This document shows positions 1 through 7,026 of a DNA stretch of 39,830 nt, piece by piece. The notes beneath the pieces are model-generated. The model saw nothing but the letters and a program-made list of their open reading frames with translations, had not been told where the DNA came from and did no database searches. Source of the stretch: Lachnospiraceae bacterium (lineage in GTDB: Bacteria > Bacillota_A > Clostridia > Lachnospirales > Lachnospiraceae); NCBI GenBank assembly GCA_017430765.1, contig JAFRMI010000014.1, positions 1 to 39,830 of the forward strand, read 5' to 3'. Within the stretch, counting starts at the first letter, position 1. Each line of letters starts with the position of its first letter. The position numbers and the translations under genes are program-made.

Positions 1-47
1 ACAAGGCCGATCGTATCGCCGGGTTTAATAAAAGCAGGGTATTTCAT
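1..47 (-). CDS. LD-carboxypeptidase (S66 family), N-terminal fragment
   Basis: Only the first 15 codons lie in the window, reading MKYPAFIKPGDTIGL from an ATG at 47-45. The run KPGDTIGL is the usual N-terminus of S66 LD-carboxypeptidases (LdcA/MccF family), which trim L,D-linked tetrapeptides of peptidoglycan. A ribosome binding site, GGAGAAA, lies a few bases upstream on the minus strand. The catalytic Ser-Glu-His residues are outside the window, so the assignment rests on the N-terminus alone. Confidence 0.6.
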   Translation of the reverse strand, partial: MKYPAFIKPGDTIGL

Positions 48-97
48 AATTTTCTCCGGTTTGTGTAAATACATCCTTTTCTTTTCTTTCAGGAGGC

Positions 98-106
98 ATT
101 GTATCA
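98..106 (-). promoter_or_regulatory. candidate extended -10 promoter for the LD-carboxypeptidase gene
   Basis: On the minus strand the sequence reads TGATACAAT, an extended -10 (TG, one base, TACAAT) with no convincing -35. It lies about 50 bases upstream of the carboxypeptidase ATG and just downstream of the stop of the preceding pilin-like gene, so it could separate expression of the two. Confidence 0.35.
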
Positions 107-109
107 TAT

Positions 110-526
110 TTACGAATCGAGGACATCCTTTGCCTCATTTTTCCGGCGGATCAGTTTGACAGGATGGTATTTTTTATAGGTGGCTTTCTCTTTGATCGTC
201 CACAGTTTCTCCCCGGAGAAATGGAAGGTGCCCGCGCTGTAGGAGATCTCGCGCCTGTCCTTTTCGTCACTTCGCGTGACGGCAATCCCCGCGACCGCGA
301 ACAGGGAAGGATCTTCCTGCTCGTGTCCGCTGACGGCCTGCTCTGCGGCCTCCGCGAAAAGGCAGGTGCGGCCGTGAAGATGCGCAGTCAGATATAGAAC
401 AGCGAAGATCGTCGCCAATATGACCGGCATTAGAAGAGATACTTCCACGGTCATGGAGGCGGCTCTGAGCGATTTGCGGGAAACCATGACGGAACTGACG
501 GTATTGCTTATAGATTTAATCAGCAT
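110..526 (-). CDS. TadE-like pseudopilin
   Basis: Small membrane protein of about 138 aa. A basic N-terminus is followed by a pilin-like segment, ASMTVEVSLLMPVILATIF, in which the Glu after the hydrophobic/Thr stretch matches the conserved Glu of type IV-pilin-like and TadE proteins. One transmembrane helix precedes an exported domain of about 85 residues with no recognised motif. It is the last gene of the minus-strand pilus cluster. I chose the ATG at 526 because GGAG lies 6 nt upstream; an ATG at 538 and a GTG at 562 are also open. Family knowledge: TadE-like proteins are minor pseudopilins processed by a TadV/CpaA peptidase, and the neighbouring gene encodes such a peptidase. Its exact role is unknown. 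Confidence 0.75.
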   Translation of the reverse strand: MLIKSISNTVSSVMVSRKSLRAASMTVEVSLLMPVILATIFAVLYLTAHLHGRTCLFAEAAEQAVSGHEQEDPSLFAVAGIAVTRSDEKDRREISYSAGTFHFSGEKLWTIKEKATYKKYHPVKLIRRKNEAKDVLDS

Positions 527-575
527 CTGAATCTCCATTCCGCCGCCTTTGGCCGGCGGCACATAATTCGGCTCT

Positions 576-1004
576 TTACCTCAAAAGAAGAACAAGGCAT
601 TCCCCCGCAAAAAGGAAGGGCAGAAACGGAAAGGCCGCCCTGTTGAACCGGCCGGTGACAAGGCAGAATCCCGCATAGCACCCGGCCAGCAGGATGCCGG
701 CGGCGGATGAGGCCAGGGTAAGGGAAAAACCAAGAAACAGCCCGGCGATGAGCACGACAACGCCGTCCCCTCCGCCGACCGCTCCCCGCGAGATCCGCGC
801 AGTCCAAAGAAGTACCATTCCGGGAATAAGGGAGATGACGGTTTCCGGGAGACTTTGCCCGATCCCTGCGGCGGAGACAATTCCCAGAATCAGGAAAGCT
901 GCGCAGAAGGGGAGATGGATTTCAAGTGTCTGCAGGTCGGTAAGGGAGCAGCCGGCAGTGAACAGCAAGGCGGCACATTCCGATGCGCTTAAATGGAACG
1001 GCAT
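576..1004 (-). CDS. prepilin peptidase, A24 (CpaA/TadV type)
   Basis: Polytopic membrane protein of about 142 aa, the size of the short CpaA/TadV peptidases that lack the N-terminal methylase domain of PilD. The two catalytic aspartates appear as Asp23 in LTDLQTLEI and Asp80 in the GGGDG motif. The protein should cleave the leader of the pseudopilins encoded on either side. The start at 1004 is favoured: GGAGG is 9 nt upstream, whereas the in-frame ATG at 1010 is only 3 nt from it. That upstream ATG overlaps the TAA of the preceding gene (TAATG), so translation is probably coupled. Confidence 0.8.
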   Translation of the reverse strand: MPFHLSASECAALLFTAGCSLTDLQTLEIHLPFCAAFLILGIVSAAGIGQSLPETVISLIPGMVLLWTARISRGAVGGGDGVVVLIAGLFLGFSLTLASSAAGILLAGCYAGFCLVTGRFNRAAFPFLPFLFAGECLVLLLR

Positions 1005-1009
1005 AGGCA

Positions 1010-1768
1010 TTATCCTCCTGCGCCGTCCATAGCGGCGCATCTTTGGCAGAGGGGAAGTCCCTCGTGGTCGTGCTTCGTCGAGATGTGGACATGACGGGTG
1101 AGTGCGCCGTAGTCAGTGGACGGATAGTAATACGTTCCCCGCGCGCTGACGTAGACGGGGCCGGAATATCCGCGGGGGAATCCGCGGCATCTTTTGTATC
1201 TCTTCCCGTCGGCATTCCGCAGATTCCCGACATTGGACAGGGATGTTTTGATAATCGTCAAATCCAGATGCGTGCAGTCAGCATGCGTGTGATAGACGGA
1301 TTCATGATCCGTAATGTAAATAATATCGTCGTCATCAGCGGACTCCCCGCTTCCGGCACTGTCCCGGATGCCATTCTCACTGCCGATCCAGGGGTATACC
1401 CGGGCACGGATGGGGATGCGGATCTTCGGAAGACCGAAGATCGGAAAGGGATGCTCATACCGATATGTTTTCCTGAGATCAATCCAGATGCTTTTGCCTT
1501 CGCCGGTACTTCCCTCTGAGTCCGCGTCCGGCTGACCGGATCCGCCGGACCCTTCGCTGAACAGCCCTGCGGAGGAGGAGAGCATGCGGGCGCGGTTCGA
1601 AAGAATCAGCGTCTCATTCGTCTGCATCCGCACCGCATCCATGAACATGAGAAGGGTGATGCAGGCGAAGAGGAAGAGGGGCAGAACTGCCGCACATTCT
1701 ATGGTGAGAGAGGCCTGCCTGAATCCGGTGCTCCATTTTGTAATGATTCTTGTAGATCTGTTTTTCAT
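1010..1768 (-). CDS. TadE-like pseudopilin with a C-terminal YHxxxxC-type domain
   Basis: Protein of about 252 aa. After a short basic N-terminus, residues 19-45 form a pilin-like hydrophobic helix (ASLTIECAAVLPLFLFACI), again with the Glu typical of TadE/pseudopilins. A flexible Gly/Ser/Asp-rich linker follows, then a region with a Cys/His pattern: VYHTHADCTHLDLTI (about 158-172) and a Cys near 194. A second, degenerate copy is suggested by VYVSARGTYYYPSTDYGAL (about 205-223) ending in CQRC (about 241-244). I recall similar segments in uncharacterised clostridial pilus-cluster proteins and infer a metal-binding or disulfide-stabilised extracellular domain. ATG 1768 is chosen because the AGAGG site directly abuts the alternative ATG at 1774. 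Confidence 0.7.
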   Translation of the reverse strand: MKNRSTRIITKWSTGFRQASLTIECAAVLPLFLFACITLLMFMDAVRMQTNETLILSNRARMLSSSAGLFSEGSGGSGQPDADSEGSTGEGKSIWIDLRKTYRYEHPFPIFGLPKIRIPIRARVYPWIGSENGIRDSAGSGESADDDDIIYITDHESVYHTHADCTHLDLTIIKTSLSNVGNLRNADGKRYKRCRGFPRGYSGPVYVSARGTYYYPSTDYGALTRHVHISTKHDHEGLPLCQRCAAMDGAGG

Positions 1769-1869
1769 ATACATCCTCTCGTACTTTCTGAAAGAACAAT
1801 GTAATTATGCAGCGCCCCTGCGTACCCGGAGTGCTCTGCATCTATCTTTGTAAGCAATACTGTTCGTTT

Positions 1870-2034
1870 TTATATTGATTCCAGTGCCTCGTTGATGGTC
1901 TTGACGTCTCTTCGGACTTTTTCTATCGCTTTTTTAATGTCGCCTTGTTCCATCAGTTCCAGAAGATCGTTCAGTCTGTCGCGTTCCCTTATGAGATCAG
2001 CGATCGTCTTTAACTCCATAGATTCTTCCCCCAT
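1870..2034 (-). CDS. small helical protein, 54 aa, Tad cluster
   Basis: A short open frame of 54 codons (MGEESMELKTIADLIRERD at the N-terminus, ending NEALESI) is preceded by a near-perfect AAAGGAGG 8 nt before the ATG. The product is highly charged and predicted helical, with heptad-like leucines in the first half, so a small coiled-coil protein is likely. No signal peptide or membrane segment is visible. It lies in line between the FHA gene and the pseudopilin gene, which suggests a role in the same module. I do not recognise the family. The strong ribosome binding site and clean stop argue that it is real. Confidence 0.65.
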   Translation of the reverse strand: MGEESMELKTIADLIRERDRLNDLLELMEQGDIKKAIEKVRRDVKTINEALESI

Positions 2035-2098
2035 AAATCATACCTCCTTTGGAGGAATTGCAGCATTCTTTCATGCCCTGTTCAATTGTCATGGAACG

Positions 2099-2127
2099 GT
2101 AACTGTTCAGGTACCCTGAACAGTTAC
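2099..2127. repeat. 13-bp perfect palindrome, copy 1 of a dispersed element
   Basis: GTAACTGTTCAGG (2099-2111) and its exact reverse complement (2115-2127) are separated by 3 nt. A nearly identical palindrome lies at 28364-28395. Here it is between two genes of the minus-strand Tad cluster and has no T-run on either side, so it is not a standard terminator. Confidence 0.8.
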
Positions 2128-2129
2128 GG

Positions 2130-2171
2130 GCCGCAGGCAAGGCGCTTCGCGCATTCCAGGCTGCCTGCGGC
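2130..2171. repeat. 10-bp inverted repeat next to the palindrome
   Basis: GCCGCAGGCA (2130-2139) pairs with TGCCTGCGGC (2162-2171) across a 22-nt loop. It begins 2 nt after the 13-bp palindrome, so the two hairpins form one compact unit in the 228-bp gap between the FHA gene and the 54-aa gene. Confidence 0.65.
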
Positions 2172-2262
2172 AGACCTGCTCTACACCAACATACGCCCTC
2201 AGCAGCAGAGTGCTTCGGGCTGCCTCAACAATTACATGGACCGTACTAAATATGCGGACACA

Positions 2263-4032
2263 TCAGTTCCCACTGCCGCTGCGGAATATATACCGGCACC
2301 TTGAAAAAGCGATCGAAACGCCGTCGGTCAGGAGGTACTTTTCTTCTGCTGAGAGGAGTTTTCCACCTGCGGTCGTGCCGTTTCTGGAATTGAGATCGAT
2401 AAGGTAGAACTGTCCGTCCATGCACCGGATTTCCGCGTGAATCCTGCTGACCGTCTCGTCGGCAAGAACCGCTGATGAGGGACCGCTGATCTTTCCGATC
2501 CGGATGACCGGGCGGTCGAGCGGAATGACCGGAAGTCCGGATCCGGGATCTTCCGGATGGAGAGACGCCGCAAATGGAAGAGACGGTCCGCCGGACAGGA
2601 CTGAGGTTTCCGGGACCGCGCTTCCACCCGGCGCAGGAGCCGGCGGAGATCCGGAGGACATACCCTGCGGACACGTGCAGGAAGGCATAGAGCCATATCC
2701 TGCGGGACCGTGGCTTATCAGATGCCCCCCGGCGGACGGCGCGGACATCTCTGTCCCGGAGGATGCAGAATACGGGGACGCTGCAGACGATCTGCTGCCG
2801 TGTGCATCTGCCGGAAGGGATCCCGACGCAAAGGGACCCGCTGCGTAAAGATCCGCATCCGGTGTGTCCGCCGACGGCAAAAACCGGTGGTCTGTTTCAG
2901 CACTGCGGTCCACGGAAGATGCACATGCCGAATCTTCCCCGTACGGGTGGTGGACCCCCGGGACTGCGCTTTGGTTATATGCAGTCCCGCTGTCTGTATC
3001 TGCATCGGCCGGATGCCCGGCGAGCCGGAACCCGAATGCGGTCAGTGAAGCCCCGAGGAGCGTGATCCCGCAGCTTGTCGTCCCGGACAGATAGAACAGG
3101 TCCTGCAGGCGCAGCAGCGCAAAAAGCGCAGCTGCGGGAACCGCAAAAATCGCCGCCGTCCTCCAGGTGGAAGGTTCGGGCATCTGTTTCCGGAGTATAT
3201 CCCGGCGCTTTTTACCGGAAAGGTTCCCTGTATGCCTGCCGGAGGACTGTGCATGTGTGTCCGGATCCGCAGGAAAAACGGGTTCCCCGAAGCCGGATCC
3301 GTCACGGGGATCGCTGCGTGTATCCCCGGAATAAGAAACTCCGGACCCGGCACGGCTTTTTTTGGATGCATGCCCGTCTATGGGAATCTCTCCCTGCAGA
3401 TCCGGTGAGTACACAATATAGGAGCTGCTGTTCTTAGAGGCAGAACCGCTGTTTTGGGACGTTCCCTTCGCGGCGCGGACGGAAGAACCGGAACTGTACT
3501 GCTCCAAAATCATGCGGAGTTCGGAGAGGCCTGACGTTTCATTCTTGAGTTCGCCCAGAATCCGTATGAGCAGCACGGCGCAGAAATCCTCTGCTTTGCC
3601 CGCATCCGGCAGGATGGATTCCGTGAGGGCGATGAGCTGTTCCCGCAGGTCTTTCCGGTAAAAGGGGACATATGCCATGCGCAGGGCGGGTTCGTCTCTG
3701 GGTGTATAGAGAAATTCCGGATCCAGAAGCAGATGATCCGCATTCAGCAGATAGTCCTCAAAGAGCTCCAGAGAATCCAGAAGCTTAAGATAGAGATCGC
3801 GGATCACTTCTTCCGAAGGCGGTATGACGCGAAACAGAAGCGAAAACGGGAGAAGCGAGGAAATATCGTAGCGGCAGGATGTTTCGCCGTTCAGGGAATC
3901 CGCCTCCATGGGCAGAAGACCGGGAATGCGGTTGGATGTGATCGTCCGCATCTCGTGGTTGTCAGGGAGATCCCCGGATGAATGGAGGATCAGGTAGTGA
4001 CCGTTCAGGTCCCGTTTATATGTGGCATTCAT
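2263..4032 (-). CDS. FHA-domain membrane protein (DUF6382-like N-terminus)
   Basis: Protein of 589 aa. The N-terminal ~170 residues (starting MNATYKRDLNGHYLIL) resemble the domain often seen before FHA in Lachnospiraceae Tad clusters, which I recall as DUF6382. Two hydrophobic segments at about 289-340 suggest a hairpin in the membrane, followed by a long Ser/Pro/Gly-rich linker. Residues about 504-581 form an FHA domain: RIGK, then SRIHAEI, then NSRNGT, the classic phosphothreonine-binding signature. The protein probably links Thr phosphorylation to control of the pilus or secretion module. ATG 4032 is chosen because GGAG lies 7 nt upstream; the frame is open to 4161, but the extension is low-complexity and arginine-rich. 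Confidence 0.8.
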   Translation of the reverse strand: MNATYKRDLNGHYLILHSSGDLPDNHEMRTITSNRIPGLLPMEADSLNGETSCRYDISSLLPFSLLFRVIPPSEEVIRDLYLKLLDSLELFEDYLLNADHLLLDPEFLYTPRDEPALRMAYVPFYRKDLREQLIALTESILPDAGKAEDFCAVLLIRILGELKNETSGLSELRMILEQYSSGSSVRAAKGTSQNSGSASKNSSSYIVYSPDLQGEIPIDGHASKKSRAGSGVSYSGDTRSDPRDGSGFGEPVFPADPDTHAQSSGRHTGNLSGKKRRDILRKQMPEPSTWRTAAIFAVPAAALFALLRLQDLFYLSGTTSCGITLLGASLTAFGFRLAGHPADADTDSGTAYNQSAVPGVHHPYGEDSACASSVDRSAETDHRFLPSADTPDADLYAAGPFASGSLPADAHGSRSSAASPYSASSGTEMSAPSAGGHLISHGPAGYGSMPSCTCPQGMSSGSPPAPAPGGSAVPETSVLSGGPSLPFAASLHPEDPGSGLPVIPLDRPVIRIGKISGPSSAVLADETVSRIHAEIRCMDGQFYLIDLNSRNGTTAGGKLLSAEEKYLLTDGVSIAFSRCRYIFRSGSGN

Positions 4033-4081
4033 GTAAGTTCTCCTTCTTTGCGGCCGCCGGCGGTGCGGACCTGACCGGCTC

Positions 4082-4109
4082 GTGATATGAGATGCGCTCC
4101 TCATATCAC
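4082..4109. repeat. 10-bp perfect inverted repeat upstream of the FHA gene
   Basis: GTGATATGAG (4082-4091) and CTCATATCAC (4100-4109) with an 8-nt spacer. It lies about 50 nt upstream of the FHA start and inside the predicted leader of that transcript, so it may be an operator or a leader hairpin. Confidence 0.7.
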
Positions 4110-4298
4110 ATCCGTCATCAGGACCGGCAGGTGCCATCCGGCGAACAACAGATCTGATCAACTGCGCCGCGCAGAACAGATGTCAGGAGAGACGGGTACA
4201 CGAAACACAGGGCCGGGTAATACGGCCTGGAGAGGGTTTATAAAACAGACTGATAAATAATCACACGAACGGTGATTGATAGAACCGGGATGCCGTTC

Positions 4299-4327
4299 AT
4301 TATAGAAGATAGAACAAATGTTCGCAA
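4299..4327 (-). promoter_or_regulatory. candidate sigma-A promoter for the FHA/Tad cluster
   Basis: On the minus strand TTGCGA (4327-4322) and TATAAT (4304-4299) are separated by 17 nt. The -10 is perfect and the -35 matches 4 of 6 positions. Transcription would start near 4292 and give a leader of about 260 nt before the FHA gene. Confidence 0.6.
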
Positions 4328-4413
4328 GATGGAATTCTGCACGAAATCAGAGAGCGGTTTTTGTGGACTTCGACCAAGGAACACTTACGCGCCCATTGCA
4401 TTCTGCAGGAGGC

Positions 4414-4461
4414 TTTTTTAACGGACAGGGAATTCCGGGGAATTTCCTGTCCGTTAAAAAA
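4414..4461. terminator. bidirectional intrinsic terminator
   Basis: Two 23-nt arms (4414-4436 and 4439-4461) pair with a single G.U-type mismatch and a 2-nt gap. T6 on the outside of one arm and A6 on the other make it a terminator on both strands. It insulates the HIT gene from the Tad promoter. Confidence 0.85.
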
Positions 4462-4621
4462 TGCCTGCACGCATCCGCGCACAGGCTGAGATTGTTAATT
4501 GATGCTTTCGGAACGGCATCCGCTTATAGATTCCCGCATCTTGCAGCCCGTCAGGGAGCCGGAGAATATGCGCTTCCTTACACGCTGCCCGCGCAGTGCG
4601 GGCCTGAAAATCTGCCCGAAG

Positions 4622-5032
4622 TTACGCTTCCGCAACCTTCTTCAGAATTTCCTCTTTTTGCTCATCGCTGAGGCTGCCCGGCGTCCAGTTCGCAACGATC
4701 GGGGGTTCTCCCGCATAGCGGGGAATGAGATGCATATGGAAGTGGAACACGGTCTGGCCCGCCGCCGGTTTATTGTTCTGCACAATATTAAATCCGTCGC
4801 ATTCCATGGCAGCCGTCATCTTTCCGGCCATCTTTTTGGCGAGCTTCATGGCCTCTCCCGCGAGATCTTCGGGAATATCATAGATATCCGCGTAGTGCGC
4901 TTTCGGCAGGATCAGCGCGTGGCCGCGCGTGGCCGGGCCGGCGTCGAGAATGACGCGGAAGGAATCATCCTCATAGAGCGTGGCGGTGGGGAAAACCCCG
5001 TTTGCGAGTTTGCAGAAAATGCAGTCTGACAT
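4622..5032 (-). CDS. HIT-family nucleotide hydrolase
   Basis: Protein of 136 aa typical of the Hint branch of the histidine-triad family, which hydrolyses AMP-linked substrates. The triad HFHMHL (His97, His99, His101) is intact, and the N-terminal CIFC (Cys4, Cys7) matches the zinc-binding pair of many bacterial Hint proteins. The middle segment GHALILPKAHY is also characteristic. It is cytoplasmic, with no signal peptide. ATG 5032 is selected because GGAGG lies 8 nt upstream; an upstream ATG at 5065 would add an unconserved 11-residue tail. Transcription ends at the terminator near 4414-4461. Confidence 0.9.
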   Translation of the reverse strand: MSDCIFCKLANGVFPTATLYEDDSFRVILDAGPATRGHALILPKAHYADIYDIPEDLAGEAMKLAKKMAGKMTAAMECDGFNIVQNNKPAAGQTVFHFHMHLIPRYAGEPPIVANWTPGSLSDEQKEEILKKVAEA

Positions 5033-5143
5033 ATCTTTTTCCTCCTGAAGAAATATTGTAAACATGGCAGCTGCCCGGTAAAGTCTGCTACCGGGAAAAC
5101 GCTGTACCCGGAGCGGGGATGGGCAGAAGAATATGGTATTAAA

Positions 5144-5758
5144 CTACATCGTCAGAGGAGGATTATTCCTGCCCGGTTTTCTGTACAGCAGCACACCGAG
5201 CAGAAATCCCGCCAGAAGGCCTCCGATATGGGCCGCGTTCGATACGTCCGCCGCCACCAGTCCGAAGTAGAGAGAGAATCCGAGCATAATCAGCATCTGC
5301 CGCATACTCAGTCCGTCCACCCGTCCTCTGTTCCGGATAATGATATAAACCAGGGTACCGATCACGGCAAATACCGCGCCGGAAGCACCGACCGAAACCA
5401 CGTCCCGTCCTTCTCTGAGGTACCAGAGGTATGCAATTACGTCAGCAGCGAGACCGCCCGCCAGATAGACCGCCGTGTAACGGACCCTGCCAAGCAGAAA
5501 CTCCAGATGCTGCCCGAGAACATAGAGAAGCAGCATATTGTTCAGCAGGTGGCGGATGCCCGAGTGCATGAACATGGAAGTCAGAAGCCTCCAGTATTCA
5601 CCGTCCCGGATATAGGGCGTATAGGCTCCTCCAAACCGGATCAGCACGTTCGTGTCAAGGGTGCTTCCTCCGAATATTTCGGCAATGAGAAAGACGAGGA
5701 TATTGATCCCCGCAATCACGCCCGTGACATATGGTGTTCGTTCGTCTCTGCTTAGAAT
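5144..5758 (-). CDS. rhomboid-family intramembrane serine protease, probable AUU start
   Basis: Six-helix membrane protease of about 204 aa. The catalytic Ser is in VGASGA (about residue 126) and the catalytic His in NAAHIGG (about 177). The HSGIRHLLNN motif, with the oxyanion-region His and Asn, is also present. No ATG fits the N-terminus. The first ATG/GTG/TTG in frame is a GTG at 5719 without a ribosome binding site, and it would cut into the first helix. An ATT at 5758, exactly 7 nt after a strong GGAGG, restores the usual N-terminus (LSRDERTPYVTGVIAGIN). Either AUU initiates or a base is wrong. Substrates are unknown. Confidence 0.8.
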   Translation of the reverse strand: MLSRDERTPYVTGVIAGINILVFLIAEIFGGSTLDTNVLIRFGGAYTPYIRDGEYWRLLTSMFMHSGIRHLLNNMLLLYVLGQHLEFLLGRVRYTAVYLAGGLAADVIAYLWYLREGRDVVSVGASGAVFAVIGTLVYIIIRNRGRVDGLSMRQMLIMLGFSLYFGLVAADVSNAAHIGGLLAGFLLGVLLYRKPGRNNPPLTM

Positions 5759-5817
5759 GACATAACCTCCCGCATCGGAATCTTCAGGAGATAGTATACT
5801 CCAAATGACCTGTTTTG

Positions 5818-5826
5818 TGTTATGAT
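5818..5826 (+). promoter_or_regulatory. candidate extended -10 promoter for murG
   Basis: TGTTATGAT forms an extended -10 (TG, one base, TATGAT) about 50 nt upstream of the murG ATG. No good -35 is seen. It lies in the divergent region between the rhomboid gene and murG. Confidence 0.4.
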
Positions 5827-5874
5827 AAAATTACTTTAATGAAACCATAAAAGATAAGCAGGGAGGGATACGCC

Positions 5875-6959
5875 ATGAAACGCATCGTCCTGACCGGCGG
5901 CGGCACTGCCGGACATGTCACCCCCAACATCGCGCTCATTCCCCGTCTGCGGGAGCTGGGCTACGAGATCTACTACATCGGTTCCTACGACGGGATTGAG
6001 AAAAAGCTGATCGCAGATTATGACATCCCCTACACAGGCATCGCGACCGGCAAATTCCGGCGGTATTTTGATATCAAAAACTTTTCGGACCCGTTCCGGG
6101 TCCTGAAAGGGATCATCGAGGCAAAGAACGCGCTGAAGGAGATCCGCCCTGACGTCGTCTTTTCGAAGGGCGGCTTTGTCAGCGTACCCGTTGTCCGGGC
6201 CGCTTACAGGCGGCATATCCCCGTGATTTCGCATGAATCGGATATGACGCCGGGACTGGCAAACCGTCTGTCCATCCCGATGGCGACGAAGGTGTGCTGC
6301 AATTTCCCGGAAACTGTCCGTTCGCTTCCTGAAAATAAAGCCGTTCTCACCGGTACCCCCATCAGGGCCGAACTTCTCTCGGGAAGCAGGGAGAGGGGAC
6401 TTTCGTTCACGGGACTTTCGGGGGAGAAGCCGGTTCTCATGGTGATCGGCGGGTCGCTTGGAGCCAAGACGGTGAATGAGAAAGTCCGCGAGGCGCTTCC
6501 GGCGCTCCTTGAGCGGTATGACGTGATCCATCTGTGCGGGAAGGGCAAGATGGACGCCTCCTATGAAGGAACGGAAGGATACCGGCAGTACGAGTACATC
6601 AAAGAGGAATTACCGGATCTTTTCGCGCTCTCGGATCTTGTGATCTCCAGGGCCGGCGCAAATGCGATCTGCGAACTCCTGGCTCTGAAAAAGCCGAATC
6701 TTCTGATTCCGCTTTCGGCGAAGGCGAGCCGCGGGACCAGATCCTGAACGCGGGGTCTTTTGAAAAGCAGGGATTTTCGGCGGTGCTCTCCGAGGACGGA
6801 CTCACAAAAGAAATCCTGACGGAAGCAGTAAATACCTTGTATGAAAAGAGAGAAGAGTACATAAAAGCCATGGAGGCGAGCAGCAGTTCCGACGCGATCA
6901 CGATCATCACGGACTTAATTGAGCAGTACGCGAAGCGGGGGGAAGAGAAAAAGGAATAA
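5875..6959 (+). pseudogene. murG: murG, UDP-GlcNAc:undecaprenyl-PP-MurNAc-pentapeptide transferase, frameshifted
   Basis: The protein starts [20 protein letters not shown], the glycine-rich loop of MurG, which makes lipid II from lipid I on the inner face of the membrane. The first frame runs to 6747 (290 aa) and ends soon after the conserved [12 protein letters not shown]. Family members continue here with a GDQ motif. One extra G in the GGG run at 6733-6735 would give it and join the frame that continues to a TAA at 6957-6959 ([14 protein letters not shown] to EEKKE), restoring a full protein of about 361 aa. MurG is normally essential, so a sequencing error is the simplest reading; a real frameshift is possible. 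RBS AGGGAGG precedes ATG 5875. Confidence 0.85.
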
Positions 6960-7026
6960 AAGAAGCACACAGACCAACAGCATAGACGAACAGTTACCGC
7001 AGGAGCAAGAGCAGGAGGTACGGATA

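Larger units (their letters stand above)
4033..4621. other. 589-bp intergenic region
   Basis: No convincing protein gene is present. It holds an inverted repeat (4082-4109), a minus-strand promoter (4299-4327) and a strong bidirectional terminator (4414-4461), all listed separately. A small GC hairpin (CCCGC/GCGGG around 4590-4604) lies downstream of the HIT gene. Short open frames here have no ribosome binding site and run through the terminator. Confidence 0.7.

Noticed and set aside
4318..4671. Plus-strand 117-codon open frame before the HIT gene
   Set aside because: It runs straight through the strong bidirectional terminator and into the HIT gene on the other strand, and has no ribosome binding site.
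5836..6531. Minus-strand 231-codon open frame opposite murG
   Set aside because: It is antisense to clear murG sequence and its product shows no motif.
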